A stretch of 64,000 bases of DNA, from NCBI RefSeq assembly GCF_001279725.1, contig NZ_LGDE01000113.1:1-64000 (forward strand). The letters run 5' to 3'. Source of the DNA: Streptomyces sp. WM4235 (GTDB lineage Bacteria; Actinomycetota; Actinomycetes; Streptomycetales; Streptomycetaceae). Of this stretch, positions 34,567-42,709 are shown in pieces. Each line of letters starts with the position of its first letter. Position 1 is the first letter of the stretch. A program made the position numbers and the translations under genes. Under the pieces are notes generated by a model. The model made no database searches, was not told the origin of the DNA, and saw only the letters and a program-made list of their open reading frames with translations.

Positions 34567-34701
34567 TCCCGGAATCCTTCCCTTTTCGAGGTCCCACGCT
34601 AGGACGGGCGCGTCCCGCCCCACCCGACATCCTGTGCCCGTCCCGGTCTGCCCGTCCGCCCGGCCCGTCCGTCCGACTCACACGCCCGCGCACGGCCCGG
34701 G

Positions 34702-35364
34702 TCAGGTCCAGGGGAGGGGGAAGGCGATCTTCAGGGCGTAGCCGGCGACGAGACCGTGACCGAGGCGGAACGTCCGGACGCGGACGGCGGGGGAGACCCT
34801 CGCCCCCGCGAAGGAGCCGAGGACGACGAGGAACTGCTGCCACAGCAGGGAGGCGACGGCGACGCCCGCGAGGAAGGCGGCTCCGGTCGGGCCGCTGCCC
34901 AGACCGCCGCCCTGGGCGGTGGTGAGCGCGACGAAGTACAGCGCGGTGGTGGGGTTCACGGCGGTGAGGGCGACAAAGCGGCCGAAGGCCCTGCCCGGCC
35001 GGGAGGCCTCCGTACCGACCGCCGGGGGGCCGGATGCGGCCGTTGTCGCGGGCGCCGCGCACCGCGCGGGCACGGCCGTCGCGGAGCGCAGTCCCCGCGC
35101 CGCGATGACCAGCAGGACCAGGGCGGATGCCAGTCGGACCCAGGCCTCGACGGGCGCGACGTGGGAAGCGACCCAGGGCCCCGCCATCGTCGCGAGCGCC
35201 GCGTAGCCGAGGTCCACCGCCGCGATGCCCGTCGCCGCGGCCACGGCCGCCCCGCGGTGCCGCATCGCCTCCTGGAGCAACAGCACGCTCATGGCACCCA
35301 TCGGCATTGCCACGCCCAGGCCCGCCACCGCCCCCGACACCGCCGGACCCGTCAGTTCGCTCAT
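34702..35364 (-). CDS. LysE-family amino acid exporter
   Basis: This 220-residue membrane protein has six predicted helices and the LysE/RhtB traits MPMGAMSVLLLQEAMRHRG near the N-terminus and ALTAVNPTTALYFVAL in the middle. LysE proteins export basic amino acids, threonine or homoserine. The divergent neighbour 70 bp away is an Lrp/AsnC regulator, the classical partner that turns such exporters on when an amino acid builds up. The ATG at 35364 has no clear Shine-Dalgarno. Confidence 0.87.
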   Translation of the reverse strand: MSELTGPAVSGAVAGLGVAMPMGAMSVLLLQEAMRHRGAAVAAATGIAAVDLGYAALATMAGPWVASHVAPVEAWVRLASALVLLVIAARGLRSATAVPARCAAPATTAASGPPAVGTEASRPGRAFGRFVALTAVNPTTALYFVALTTAQGGGLGSGPTGAAFLAGVAVASLLWQQFLVVLGSFAGARVSPAVRVRTFRLGHGLVAGYALKIAFPLPWT

Positions 35365-35434
35365 GCCCGTGAGGATGCGTCGTGCGCCCCGGCGCATGGC
35401 GGCGGATATCGGCCCCCGCTGCGACAATCGCGGC

Positions 35435-35866
35435 ATGGACCGTCTCGACAGGGAGATCCTCGGCATCCTGCAGCAGGATGCGCGGATCTCGTACCGTGAC
35501 CTCGGCGTCCGCGTCGGCCTCAGTGCCAACGCCACCGCCGACCGCGTGCGCCGGATGCGCCGGGACGGGGTGATCCTCGGATTCACCGTCGTGGTCGACC
35601 CGGCCGCCGACACCCGGGGCGGCCTCGTCGTCTTCATCGACCTCACGCTGCGCCAGGACGTCACCAACGAGGAGTTCGAGCAGCGGGTCGCCAGGCTGCC
35701 CGGGATCACCGAGGTCGTGCACGTCACCGGGGAGTACGACTACCTCGTACGGGCCCGGGTCGCCGACGCGACGGCCCTCGACGCGCTGTTGCGCCGCCTC
35801 AAGCGGGAGACCGGGGTCGCCCAGTCCAGCACCCGCCTCGCCCTGCGCGCCGCGAACACTTCCTAG
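35435..35866 (+). CDS. Lrp/AsnC-family regulator of the LysE gene
   Basis: This 143-residue protein has the N-terminal AsnC-type helix-turn-helix (RLDREILGILQQDARISYRDLGVRVGLS, about 3-30) and the C-terminal RAM ligand/oligomer domain (about 65-135, with VVHVTGEYDYLVRARV). It very likely responds to an amino acid and controls the divergent exporter from the shared 70-bp region. The stop codon overlaps the stop of the convergent GAF kinase gene by 4 bp. Confidence 0.9.
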   Translation: MDRLDREILGILQQDARISYRDLGVRVGLSANATADRVRRMRRDGVILGFTVVVDPAADTRGGLVVFIDLTLRQDVTNEEFEQRVARLPGITEVVHVTGEYDYLVRARVADATALDALLRRLKRETGVAQSSTRLALRAANTS

Positions 35867-37446
35867 GTCAGGCCGTTGCCCTGGAGCGGCGACTCCCAGG
35901 TCAGCGTCGTGCCCCGGGCGCCCGTCTCGGTGCGGCCGTCGTCGGAGACCGTCAGCCTGACCCGGGTCGGAGTGGCGTTCACCCCGACCCGGATGGAGGT
36001 GACCTCGGCCCGGCGGTGGGCCGCGGCCAGCGCCCCGCGCAGGGTGGACAGCAGGTCGCCGGCGACCGGTTCCGTGAGCAGGGTGTCCACGGCGCCCTCG
36101 AAGTGCACGGACGGTTGGAAGCCCAGCAGCACCGCCGCGCCGCCCGTCTCGCGCAGCACCCGGCCGCGGAAGGTGGTCGGGGCGTCGGTGGGCGGCTGCT
36201 GGAGAGCGAAGATGGCCGTGCGGACCTCCTGGATCGTGGAGTCCAGTTCGTCGACCGCCCGGCCGAGTTCGTCGCCGACGGTGTCCCCGGCGGGGGCGGC
36301 CGCCGAGCGCTTCTTGGTGCTCTCCAGCATCATCTCCGTCGCGAACAGTCGCTGGACCACGAGGTCGTGCAGGTCCCGCGCGATCCGGTCGCGGTCCTCG
36401 TACACGGCCAACTGCTCCCGGTCGTGCTGCGCGTCCGCGAGGACGAGCGCCAGCGCCGCCTGGGAGGCGAACTGCGAGGCCAGCAGCCGGTCCACCGCGT
36501 CGTACGGCCGACCGCCGCGCTCGCGGGGCAGGGCCAGTGTGCCGATGAGCTGACCGCCGCTCTGCAAGGGGAGCATCATGCTGGGGCCGAACCGCACCCG
36601 CACGTGCGTGGTCATCCGCGGATCCGTCGCCGAGTCCTCTATGAAGACCGGCTCGCCGCCGAGCAGTTGCTCCAGGACCGCCGAGCCGGGGGCGATGGCG
36701 GTGCCGACCATGTCGCCGGGGTCGCCGTGCGTGGAGGCCGCGACGATCTCCATGCCGCCCTCGGGTGTCGGCTGGAGCACCACGCCGGCCGCCGCGTCCG
36801 CGAGCAGCCGGGCCCGTTCGGCCACGCACTTCAGCGCGTCCGCGGCCGGGCGGCCCGCCAGCAGGGCCGTGGTCACGGCGGCGGCGCCCTCGATCCAGCG
36901 CTCCCGGCGGCGCGCGGTCTCGTACAGCCGGGCGTTGCCGATCGCTATGCCCGCCTGCGAGGCCAGGACGCGCAGCAGCGCGAGGTCCTCGTCGGTGAAC
37001 GCGCCGCCGCCCTGCTTCTCGGTGAGGTACAGGTTGCCGAAGACCTCCGTGTGCACCCGGATCGGCACTCCGAGGAAGGTGCGCATGGGTGGGTGGCCGG
37101 GCGGGAAGCCCACCGAGCGGGGGTCCCGCGCGAGGTCGTCCAGCATCAGCGGCCGGGCGTCCGCGATCAGCGCTCCGAGCACCCCGGACCGGCCGTCGGG
37201 GAGCCGGGGGATCGCGGCCCGTTCGGCCTCGGTCAGTCCGGCGGTGAACAGCTCGGTCAGCCGGGCGCGCTCGGGGTCGACGACCCCGAGCGCGCCGTAG
37301 CGGGCGCCGCACAGTGCGGCGGCCGACTCCACGATGTGCTGGAGGGTGGTGCGCAGCTCCAGTTCGGAGCCGACCGAGAGGACCGCCTCCAGCAGGGCGG
37401 GCAGGGCGGACCGTTCGGCCGCGGTCTCCTTCGGGTCCAGCGTCAT
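35863..37446 (-). CDS. DosS/DevS-like double-GAF sensor with degenerate ATPase domain
   Basis: This 527-residue cytoplasmic protein has GAF-1 (about 30-175), GAF-2 (about 185-340), a HisKA_3 dimerisation helix with phospho-acceptor His360 in RDRIARDLHDLVVQRLF, and a remnant C-terminal ATPase domain. In GAF-1, His118 in GFPPGHPPMRTFLGVP aligns with the heme ligand His149 of M. tuberculosis DosS, so heme binding is plausible. The ATPase part is broken: the N box reads LRGALAAAHRRA without the catalytic Glu and Asn, and after DDG (502-504) about 35 residues including the G2 box are missing. It should not bind ATP normally. The ATG overlaps the mbl stop (ATGA), so it is cotranslated with the actin. 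Confidence 0.85.
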   Translation of the reverse strand: MTLDPKETAAERSALPALLEAVLSVGSELELRTTLQHIVESAAALCGARYGALGVVDPERARLTELFTAGLTEAERAAIPRLPDGRSGVLGALIADARPLMLDDLARDPRSVGFPPGHPPMRTFLGVPIRVHTEVFGNLYLTEKQGGGAFTDEDLALLRVLASQAGIAIGNARLYETARRRERWIEGAAAVTTALLAGRPAADALKCVAERARLLADAAAGVVLQPTPEGGMEIVAASTHGDPGDMVGTAIAPGSAVLEQLLGGEPVFIEDSATDPRMTTHVRVRFGPSMMLPLQSGGQLIGTLALPRERGGRPYDAVDRLLASQFASQAALALVLADAQHDREQLAVYEDRDRIARDLHDLVVQRLFATEMMLESTKKRSAAAPAGDTVGDELGRAVDELDSTIQEVRTAIFALQQPPTDAPTTFRGRVLRETGGAAVLLGFQPSVHFEGAVDTLLTEPVAGDLLSTLRGALAAAHRRAEVTSIRVGVNATPTRVRLTVSDDGRTETGARGTTLTWESPLQGNGLT

Positions 37447-38480
37447 CCGGCCAGCGGGTTGAGAACCATGGGGGTGATCTTTCCTTCGAGCATCGCGCCG
37501 AGACCCAGTACGGCGCACACGTCGGGACGTTCCGCGATGGCGACGGGCATCCCGGTGGCGTCCCGCAGCATCTGGTCCAGGCCCGGCAGCAGGGCGCTGC
37601 CTCCCACCATCATGATCCCTCGGTCCGTCAGGTCCGCGACCAGGTCCGGCGGGCAGTCCCGCAGCACCTTGCCGATCCCGTCGAGGACGGCGGTCAGCGG
37701 GGTGAAGATCGCGTCGCGGACCGCGGCGGTGTCCACCTGTACCGAGCGGGCGAGCCCGGTGGCCACGTCGCGGCCGTGGATGAGGGTGGAGGCCGGCCCG
37801 TCGGGGGTGATGCCGTTGCCGTGCAGGGCCAGCTGGAGCGGCCGGACGGCCTGGCTGGGCAGCATCAGTTCGTGCGCGTGCCGCAGGTGCTGGACGATCG
37901 CGTGGTCGATGGCCTCGCCGCCGACGGGGATCCGCTCGGCCGTGACGATCGAACCGAGGGAGAGGACCGCCACCTGCGTGGCAGCCGCCCCGCACACCAT
38001 GATCATGGTCGCGGTCGGCTGCTCCACGGGCAGGCCGCAGCCGACGGCCGCCGCGATCAGGGTGTCGACGAGTTCGACGCGCCGGGCGCCGAGTCCGACC
38101 AGCGTCTCCACGGTGGCCCGCTGGGCCAGGGGGTCGGCGTCGTGCGGGGTGCAGGCCGCGGCCCGCAGCCGGGGCTTGCGGCGCAGGGCGCGCCGCAGCT
38201 TCTCGCCGAGGAGGTGACGCAGCATCCGCTGGGCCATCTCGATGTCGACGACGGTGCCGCCGGAGACGGGGCGCACGACCCGGATGTAGTCGGGTGTGCG
38301 GCCGGTCATCCGTTCGGCGAAGGTGCCCACGGCGATGAGTGCCCCGGTCCGGGTGTTCACCGCGGCGACGCTGGGTTCGTCGACGACGAGGCCGGCGCCC
38401 TTCACGTACACGCGGGTCCTGGCCGCCCCCAGGTCGACGGCGACGTGGCAGCGGCGCAACTGGTCAAGGCTGACGGTCAC
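37443..38480 (-). CDS. mbl: MreB-like actin (Mbl type)
   Basis: This 345-residue actin-fold ATPase has phosphate loop 1 HVAVDLGAARTRVYVKG, phosphate loop 2 MIMVCGAAATQVAVLSLG and the adenosine motif GIMMVGGSALLPGLDQML. It diverges from MreB in loop 1, where canonical GTANT is GAART. Streptomyces carry mreB in the mreBCD cluster plus separate Mbl-type genes such as SCO2451, which support spore-wall synthesis; this gene stands alone from mreCD and fits that class. GTG at 38480 has GGGAGGA upstream. It overlaps the downstream sensor gene by 4 bp. Confidence 0.85.
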   Translation of the reverse strand: MTVSLDQLRRCHVAVDLGAARTRVYVKGAGLVVDEPSVAAVNTRTGALIAVGTFAERMTGRTPDYIRVVRPVSGGTVVDIEMAQRMLRHLLGEKLRRALRRKPRLRAAACTPHDADPLAQRATVETLVGLGARRVELVDTLIAAAVGCGLPVEQPTATMIMVCGAAATQVAVLSLGSIVTAERIPVGGEAIDHAIVQHLRHAHELMLPSQAVRPLQLALHGNGITPDGPASTLIHGRDVATGLARSVQVDTAAVRDAIFTPLTAVLDGIGKVLRDCPPDLVADLTDRGIMMVGGSALLPGLDQMLRDATGMPVAIAERPDVCAVLGLGAMLEGKITPMVLNPLAG

Positions 38481-38701
38481 GGCGGATCCTCCCGAGTGCG
38501 CTGACGCAAGGAGACCGACGGCTGCCGGTCGCAATTCATATCTTCTCGGGTAAATGGGGTATGGCGCCCGTTGGAATGCTCCGGGTGGGGTGTGCCTGAT
38601 GGGCCGAGAGGTGCTGCACGGGGGTGGATTTCTGTACCGACAGGCAACACGATGCGCGCACCGTCCGCGCTACTCGCGCGTAACAAGGTAAAGGGGACAC
38701 G

Positions 38702-39403
38702 ATGCTGACGCCCCGCCAGAGATTCCTGGCGCTCCTGACGCTCTGCCTGGCCCTGCTCGCGTCCTTCCCGGCCCAGGCCGCCGACCGGACCGCTCCCCGG
38801 CAGGCCCCCGCCCGAAATCCGGTGGTCCTGGTGCACGGTTACAACGCCGACCCCGGCGTCTGGGGGGCGCTGCGGGAGGATCTGCGCGCCGACGGGTACG
38901 CCGACGCGGAGCTGTACTCCTGGGGGTACGACACCCACCGGTCCGTCAACGAGGTCCTCGCCGGCAGGCTCGGCGCGTACGTCGAGCAGGTCCGTCGGGA
39001 GACCGGCGCCGCCCGTGTGGACATCGTGGCGCACTCCTTCGGATCCCTCGTCAGCCGTTGGTACGTCACCTACGGGGGCGGCGGCGCGACGGTGGACCAC
39101 CTGGTCTCGCTGGCCGGCCCCAACCACGGCACCTCCATCGCCTGGGGCTGCGCCCTGTGGGACCAGGCCTGCCGGGACATGACGCCCGGTTCGTACGTCG
39201 TCAAGAACCTGGCCGCCGGCGACGAGACGCCGGGCGCGGTCGGGTACGCCACCTTCTGGTCGAACTGCGACGAGGTCGTCAACCCCGACGACAGCGTCCC
39301 GCTGACCGGGGCGACCAACACCCCCGTCGGCTGCCTGGGACACAACGACCTGCTCGGCGACGACGCCACCTCGGCGGGCGTCCGGGCCTTCCTGCGCTCC
39401 TGA
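38702..39403 (+). CDS. Secreted lipase/esterase, alpha/beta hydrolase
   Basis: This 233-residue exported enzyme has a signal peptide (about 1-27, ending AQA), the oxyanion region VVLVHGYNADPGVW, and the nucleophile elbow VDIVAHSFGSLVSRWYV. This AHSFG form is related to the AHSMG of Bacillus LipA-like lipases. The catalytic His is likely in CLGHNDLL near the end, with Asp in the preceding DDSVPLTG. It should hydrolyse short- or medium-chain esters outside the cell. Two pairs of cysteines may form disulphides. It is divergent from mbl across 221 bp. Confidence 0.88.
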   Translation: MLTPRQRFLALLTLCLALLASFPAQAADRTAPRQAPARNPVVLVHGYNADPGVWGALREDLRADGYADAELYSWGYDTHRSVNEVLAGRLGAYVEQVRRETGAARVDIVAHSFGSLVSRWYVTYGGGGATVDHLVSLAGPNHGTSIAWGCALWDQACRDMTPGSYVVKNLAAGDETPGAVGYATFWSNCDEVVNPDDSVPLTGATNTPVGCLGHNDLLGDDATSAGVRAFLRS

Positions 39404-39427
39404 CCCGCGCGCCCGCACCCGGCCCGG

Positions 39428-40012
39428 TCAGCCGACGCCGGGCCGGACCTCCTGGAGCAGCCCGTAGGTGAAATCCGCGACGTACGGCGCCCCCGACACG
39501 GCGAACGCCAGCCGCCACCGGGTCGGGGCGGTTCCCTCCATCGGCCGAACCGGGGCGAAGGCCCCCGCCACCTCGTCCACCGTCGCGGACCAGGGCACCA
39601 GGTCCGCGACCGTCTCCAGGACGGGCGCGGGCGCGCCCGGGGCCCGTACCAGCCACTCGTTCCACACCGCCCCGTCGGGCGCGGCCAGCACCTCGAAGCG
39701 CAGGTCGGGCCAGAGCGGCACCGGCCACAGCAGGGCCTCGCACTCCAGGTCGCCGATCCTGCGTCGCGCGGTGGACTCCGCCGGACCCAGCACCGACCGG
39801 TAGCGGGCCAACGCCCCGCGCGAGCGCGGCGACCGGACCATGGCCTGCCACCGCTTGTTCGCCTCCCGCTGCTCCGCGAGCGAGGCGCCGAGGCGCAGCC
39901 GGGCCGCCTCGGCGAGGTCCGGCCGGAAGTCGGCCATTCTGCGCAACAGCACCAGTTGGAAACCGGCCGGGCCGAAGGGGCCCGGGGTGGTCGGGCCGTG
40001 GTTCAGCGTCAT
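39428..40012 (-). CDS. Uncharacterised protein
   Basis: This 194-residue soluble protein is unrecognised. It has an arginine-rich helical first half (MADFRPDLAEAARLRLGASL) and a beta-rich second half (ALLWPVPLWPDLRFEVLAAP, RWRLAFAVSGAPYVADFTYG). There is no signal peptide or transmembrane segment. Start is the ATG at 40012; a GTG 9 nt further up is also possible, with AAGGA at distance. Codon use is typical of the window. It is divergent from the zinc-ribbon membrane protein, from which 78 bp separate it. Confidence 0.65.
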   Translation of the reverse strand: MTLNHGPTTPGPFGPAGFQLVLLRRMADFRPDLAEAARLRLGASLAEQREANKRWQAMVRSPRSRGALARYRSVLGPAESTARRRIGDLECEALLWPVPLWPDLRFEVLAAPDGAVWNEWLVRAPGAPAPVLETVADLVPWSATVDEVAGAFAPVRPMEGTAPTRWRLAFAVSGAPYVADFTYGLLQEVRPGVG

Positions 40013-40090
40013 GGAGTCCACGATTCCACACAGAATCCTTACGTTCCCGGGACCCGGATGTGCTCCGTCGCCGCATAGCCTGCGGGCGCC

Positions 40091-41077
40091 ATGAACTTCT
40101 GCCACGCCTGCCGGAGACACCTCAATGGCGCACTGGCGTGCGCCGGGTGCGGAACCCCGGCCGAATACCTGACCCCCGCGGCGCCGACCGCCCCCGCCGC
40201 CCCGGCCGGGTACACCGAGCCCGGGTACCCGGAGCCGGGACACGCCTCGCCGTACGCGCGACCGGAACAGGCGGGGCCCCAGTACGCGGAGCCGCAGTAC
40301 GCGGAGCCGCAGTACGCGGAGCCGGGGTACGCCGAGCCCGGCCATCCGGGGTCCGGGTACGTCGCGTCCGAGTACGCGGCGCCCGGGTACGTCGCCTCCG
40401 AGTACGCGGCGCCCGGGTACGTCGACCACGCGGCACCCGGGTACGTCGAGCCCGGGTATCCCGAGCCCGACCGGGAGCGGCCCGAGGCGTCCGACGCGTA
40501 CGTCGAGTCGCTCGTCACGCTGTCGGGCCCGGCCGAAGGCCGGTCCGGCGCACGGCGCCGCACCGCGAACCGCAGGAGCCGGACCGTACTCGCCGTCGGG
40601 CTCGGGCTGGCGCTGGCCACGGGCGGGTCCGTGGCGCTGGCCCGGATGGTGACCGACGAGGAGCGCACGGACCGGGCGACCGAGGTCGTGCTGACCGACG
40701 ACGCGGGGCCGCAGCAGCCGGTCCCCGCGCCCGCCCTCCCGAGTACGGCCGCACCCTCGGCGCCGTCGAAGGGCGGTGGGAGTGCGAAGGCCTCCGTGAT
40801 CGCCACGCGGACGACCGGGCCCACCGGGGCGCCGAGCGGTTCCGCGGAGCCGGGGCCCGAGGGGAGCGCCTCCACGCCGGAAGAGGAGTCGTCGTCGCCG
40901 TCGTCCTCCCGGACCGCCGGCCCGGGACCGGGTCCGTCCGCGAAGCCCTCGACCTCGGGCCGGCCGTCGCCGAGCGCTTCGTCCGGGACCGCGAAGCCGA
41001 AGCCCACGGCGACCCCGACGGCCACCCCCACACCGACGCCGACCAAGAGCGAGTGCTGGATCTGGTTCCTCTGCTGA
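40091..41077 (+). CDS. Zinc-ribbon, GYxEP-repeat, single-pass membrane protein
   Basis: This 328-residue protein starts with a CxxC-x10-CxxC zinc ribbon (FCHACRRHLNGALACAGCGT, 3-22). A repeat domain follows (about 40-130) built on (G/E/Q)Y(A/V/T)EP and GYVASEYAAP units, then a basic stretch (GARRRTANRRSR), one transmembrane helix (about 165-180) and a long Ser/Thr/Pro-rich outer segment. It ends in ECWIWFLC. The layout resembles a Streptomyces family I recall as SCO2400-type. Function unknown; a cytoplasmic metal or partner sensor with a wall-spanning stalk is a guess. Confidence 0.8.
   Translation: MNFCHACRRHLNGALACAGCGTPAEYLTPAAPTAPAAPAGYTEPGYPEPGHASPYARPEQAGPQYAEPQYAEPQYAEPGYAEPGHPGSGYVASEYAAPGYVASEYAAPGYVDHAAPGYVEPGYPEPDRERPEASDAYVESLVTLSGPAEGRSGARRRTANRRSRTVLAVGLGLALATGGSVALARMVTDEERTDRATEVVLTDDAGPQQPVPAPALPSTAAPSAPSKGGGSAKASVIATRTTGPTGAPSGSAEPGPEGSASTPEEESSSPSSSRTAGPGPGPSAKPSTSGRPSPSASSGTAKPKPTATPTATPTPTPTKSECWIWFLC
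40274..40455 (+). repeat. In-gene tandem repeats coding for YAEPQ and GYVASEYAAP
   Basis: CAGTACGCGGAGCCG occurs three times in tandem from 40279. It is followed by two near-identical 30-bp units encoding GYVASEYAAP and a decayed third. The copies differ by single bases, which shows recent in-frame expansion. Confidence 0.85.
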
Positions 41078-41089
41078 GGGGCGGGGCGA

Positions 41090-41512
41090 TCAGCCCAGCA
41101 TCCGCCTGAGCAGGTCCCTCAGCGCCGTCCGCTCGGCCGTGGACAGGCCGGCCAGCGGTTCGCGCGCGAAGTCCAGCGACTCGCGCAGTCGGTCCGCGGT
41201 CTGGAGCCCCTCCTCGGTGGCGGCGGCCAGCTTCACGCGGCGGTCGGCCGGGTCCGGGCGCCGTTCGACCAGGCCGCGGCTCTCCAGCCGGTCCACGATG
41301 CCGGTGACGTTCGACGGCTCGCACTTCAGCTTCTGCGCGATCTTGCGCATGGCCGTCGGTTCCAGGGAGAGCAGGTTCAGCACCCTGGCCTGGGCTCCGG
41401 TGAGCTGGTGACTGGCTGCCGCGTGCTCGTACTCCTGGTGGTAGCGGGCCACGACGTCGCCGATGAGCTCGACGACCTCAAGGGTCAGTGGGTCTGCGCG
41501 ACGACTGGGCAT
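41090..41512 (-). CDS. MarR-family regulator
   Basis: This 140-residue winged-helix repressor has the recognition helix region MRKIAQKLKCEPSNVTGIVDRLESRGLVERRPDPADRR (about 55-92) and flanking dimer helices. Its single cysteine (Cys64) lies in the DNA-binding domain, so redox sensing is conceivable but unproven. It lacks the N-terminal cysteine of OhrR. It is divergent from a quinone-type reductase and the ohr gene, and two similar inverted repeats lie between, so it probably represses that operon. Confidence 0.9.
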   Translation of the reverse strand: MPSRRADPLTLEVVELIGDVVARYHQEYEHAAASHQLTGAQARVLNLLSLEPTAMRKIAQKLKCEPSNVTGIVDRLESRGLVERRPDPADRRVKLAAATEEGLQTADRLRESLDFAREPLAGLSTAERTALRDLLRRMLG

Positions 41513-41532
41513 GGATCCAGCGTACCCATTTA

Positions 41533-41580
41533 CTTGACAACATGAAATATCCAGGAGCATGGTTGTTTCACGTTGTGAAG
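41533..41580. promoter_or_regulatory. Paired MarR operators overlapping a promoter
   Basis: The minus strand of 41533-41547 reads TTTCATGTTGTCAAG and the plus strand of 41566-41580 reads TTTCACGTTGTGAAG, matching at 13 of 15 positions. The second copy is a palindrome, TTCAC-GTT-GTGAA. The first overlaps a -35-like TTGACA (41534-41539). This is what a dimeric repressor shared by divergent genes would need. Confidence 0.7.
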
Positions 41581-41622
41581 CATTTTCTTCCGCCCTTCAC
41601 CCCCCAGCGTCAGGAGCGCACC

Positions 41623-42645
41623 ATGTCCCAGATCCCCGCCGTGAGCCGTGAGTGGCACCTCGTCCGCCGCCCGCAGGGCTGGCCCGTCGCCGAGGACTTC
41701 GCCCTGCGCGAGGTCCCCGTGAACGCGGAGCCCGCGCCCGGCCGGATCCTGGTGCGCAACCTCCACATGTCCGTCGACCCGTACATGCGCGGCCGGATGA
41801 ACGACGTGAAGTCCTACGTACCGCCCTTCCAGCTCGACAAGCCGATGGACGGCGGCGCGGTCGGCGAGGTCGTCGCCTCCGCCGACGAGCGCTTCGCGGT
41901 CGGCGACCACGTCCTGCACGGCCTGGGCTGGCGCGAGTACGCCGAGCTGGACGCCAAGCACGCCACCAAGGTCGACGGCTCGCTCGCCCCGCTCTCCACC
42001 TACCTCGGCGTGCTCGGCATGCCGGGCCTGACCGCCTACGCGGGCCTCTTCGAGGTCGCCTCCTTCAAGGAGGGCGACGCCGTGTTCGTCTCCGGCGCGG
42101 CCGGCGCGGTCGGCAGCCTGGTGGGCCAGTTCGCCAAGATCAAGGGCGCGTCCCGGGTGATCGGCTCGGCCGGCTCGGACGAGAAGGTGACCCTGCTCAC
42201 GGAGAAGTACGGCTTCGACGCCGCCTTCAACTACAAGAACGGCCCCGTCGGCGAGCAGCTGAAGGAAGCCGCCCCCGAGGGCATCGACGTCTACTTCGAC
42301 AACGTCGGCGGCGACCACCTGGAAGCCGCGATCTCCTCCCTCAAGGTGCACGGCCGCGCCACCCTCTGCGGGGCCATCGCCCAGTACAACGACACCGAGC
42401 CCGCCCCCGGCCCGCGCAACCTCGTGCAGGTCATCGGCAAGCGCCTGCGCCTGCAGGGCGTGCTGGTCGGCGACCACGCCGACATCCAGCAGCAGTTCGT
42501 CCAGGACGTCGCCGGCTGGCTGCGCTCCGGCGAGCTGCGCTACGACGAGACCGTCCACGAGGGCGTGGAGAACGCGACCGAGGCCTTCCTCGGGATGCTG
42601 CGCGGCGAGAACACCGGAAAGATGATCGTTTCTTTCACCGGTTAG
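41623..42645 (+). CDS. NADP-dependent oxidoreductase, MDR superfamily (PTGR/curcumin reductase-like)
   Basis: This 340-residue zinc-free medium-chain reductase has the substrate-domain MSVDPYMRGRMND, the nucleotide-binding VFVSGAAGAVGSLVGQ (about 153-168) and YFDNVGGDHLEAAI. This family reduces the double bond of alpha,beta-unsaturated aldehydes and ketones using NADPH, which removes lipid-peroxidation products. That fits the ohr gene downstream by 64 bp and MarR control. ATG at 41623 has CAGGAG upstream. Confidence 0.92.
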   Translation: MSQIPAVSREWHLVRRPQGWPVAEDFALREVPVNAEPAPGRILVRNLHMSVDPYMRGRMNDVKSYVPPFQLDKPMDGGAVGEVVASADERFAVGDHVLHGLGWREYAELDAKHATKVDGSLAPLSTYLGVLGMPGLTAYAGLFEVASFKEGDAVFVSGAAGAVGSLVGQFAKIKGASRVIGSAGSDEKVTLLTEKYGFDAAFNYKNGPVGEQLKEAAPEGIDVYFDNVGGDHLEAAISSLKVHGRATLCGAIAQYNDTEPAPGPRNLVQVIGKRLRLQGVLVGDHADIQQQFVQDVAGWLRSGELRYDETVHEGVENATEAFLGMLRGENTGKMIVSFTG

Positions 42646-42709
42646 GCTCACTGCACACCGTCGTGATCGTGGGCGCGAGTCACGGCGATTACCAGGAGGA
42701 TCTTCTTAC

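Noticed and set aside
40274..40455. Repeats that could suggest a CRISPR array
   Set aside because: Repeats are tandem, in frame, without unique spacers, and encode a regular protein motif.
41090..41512. Calling the MarR gene ohrR because ohr is nearby
   Set aside because: It lacks the conserved N-terminal redox cysteine of OhrR, and a reductase gene lies between it and ohr.
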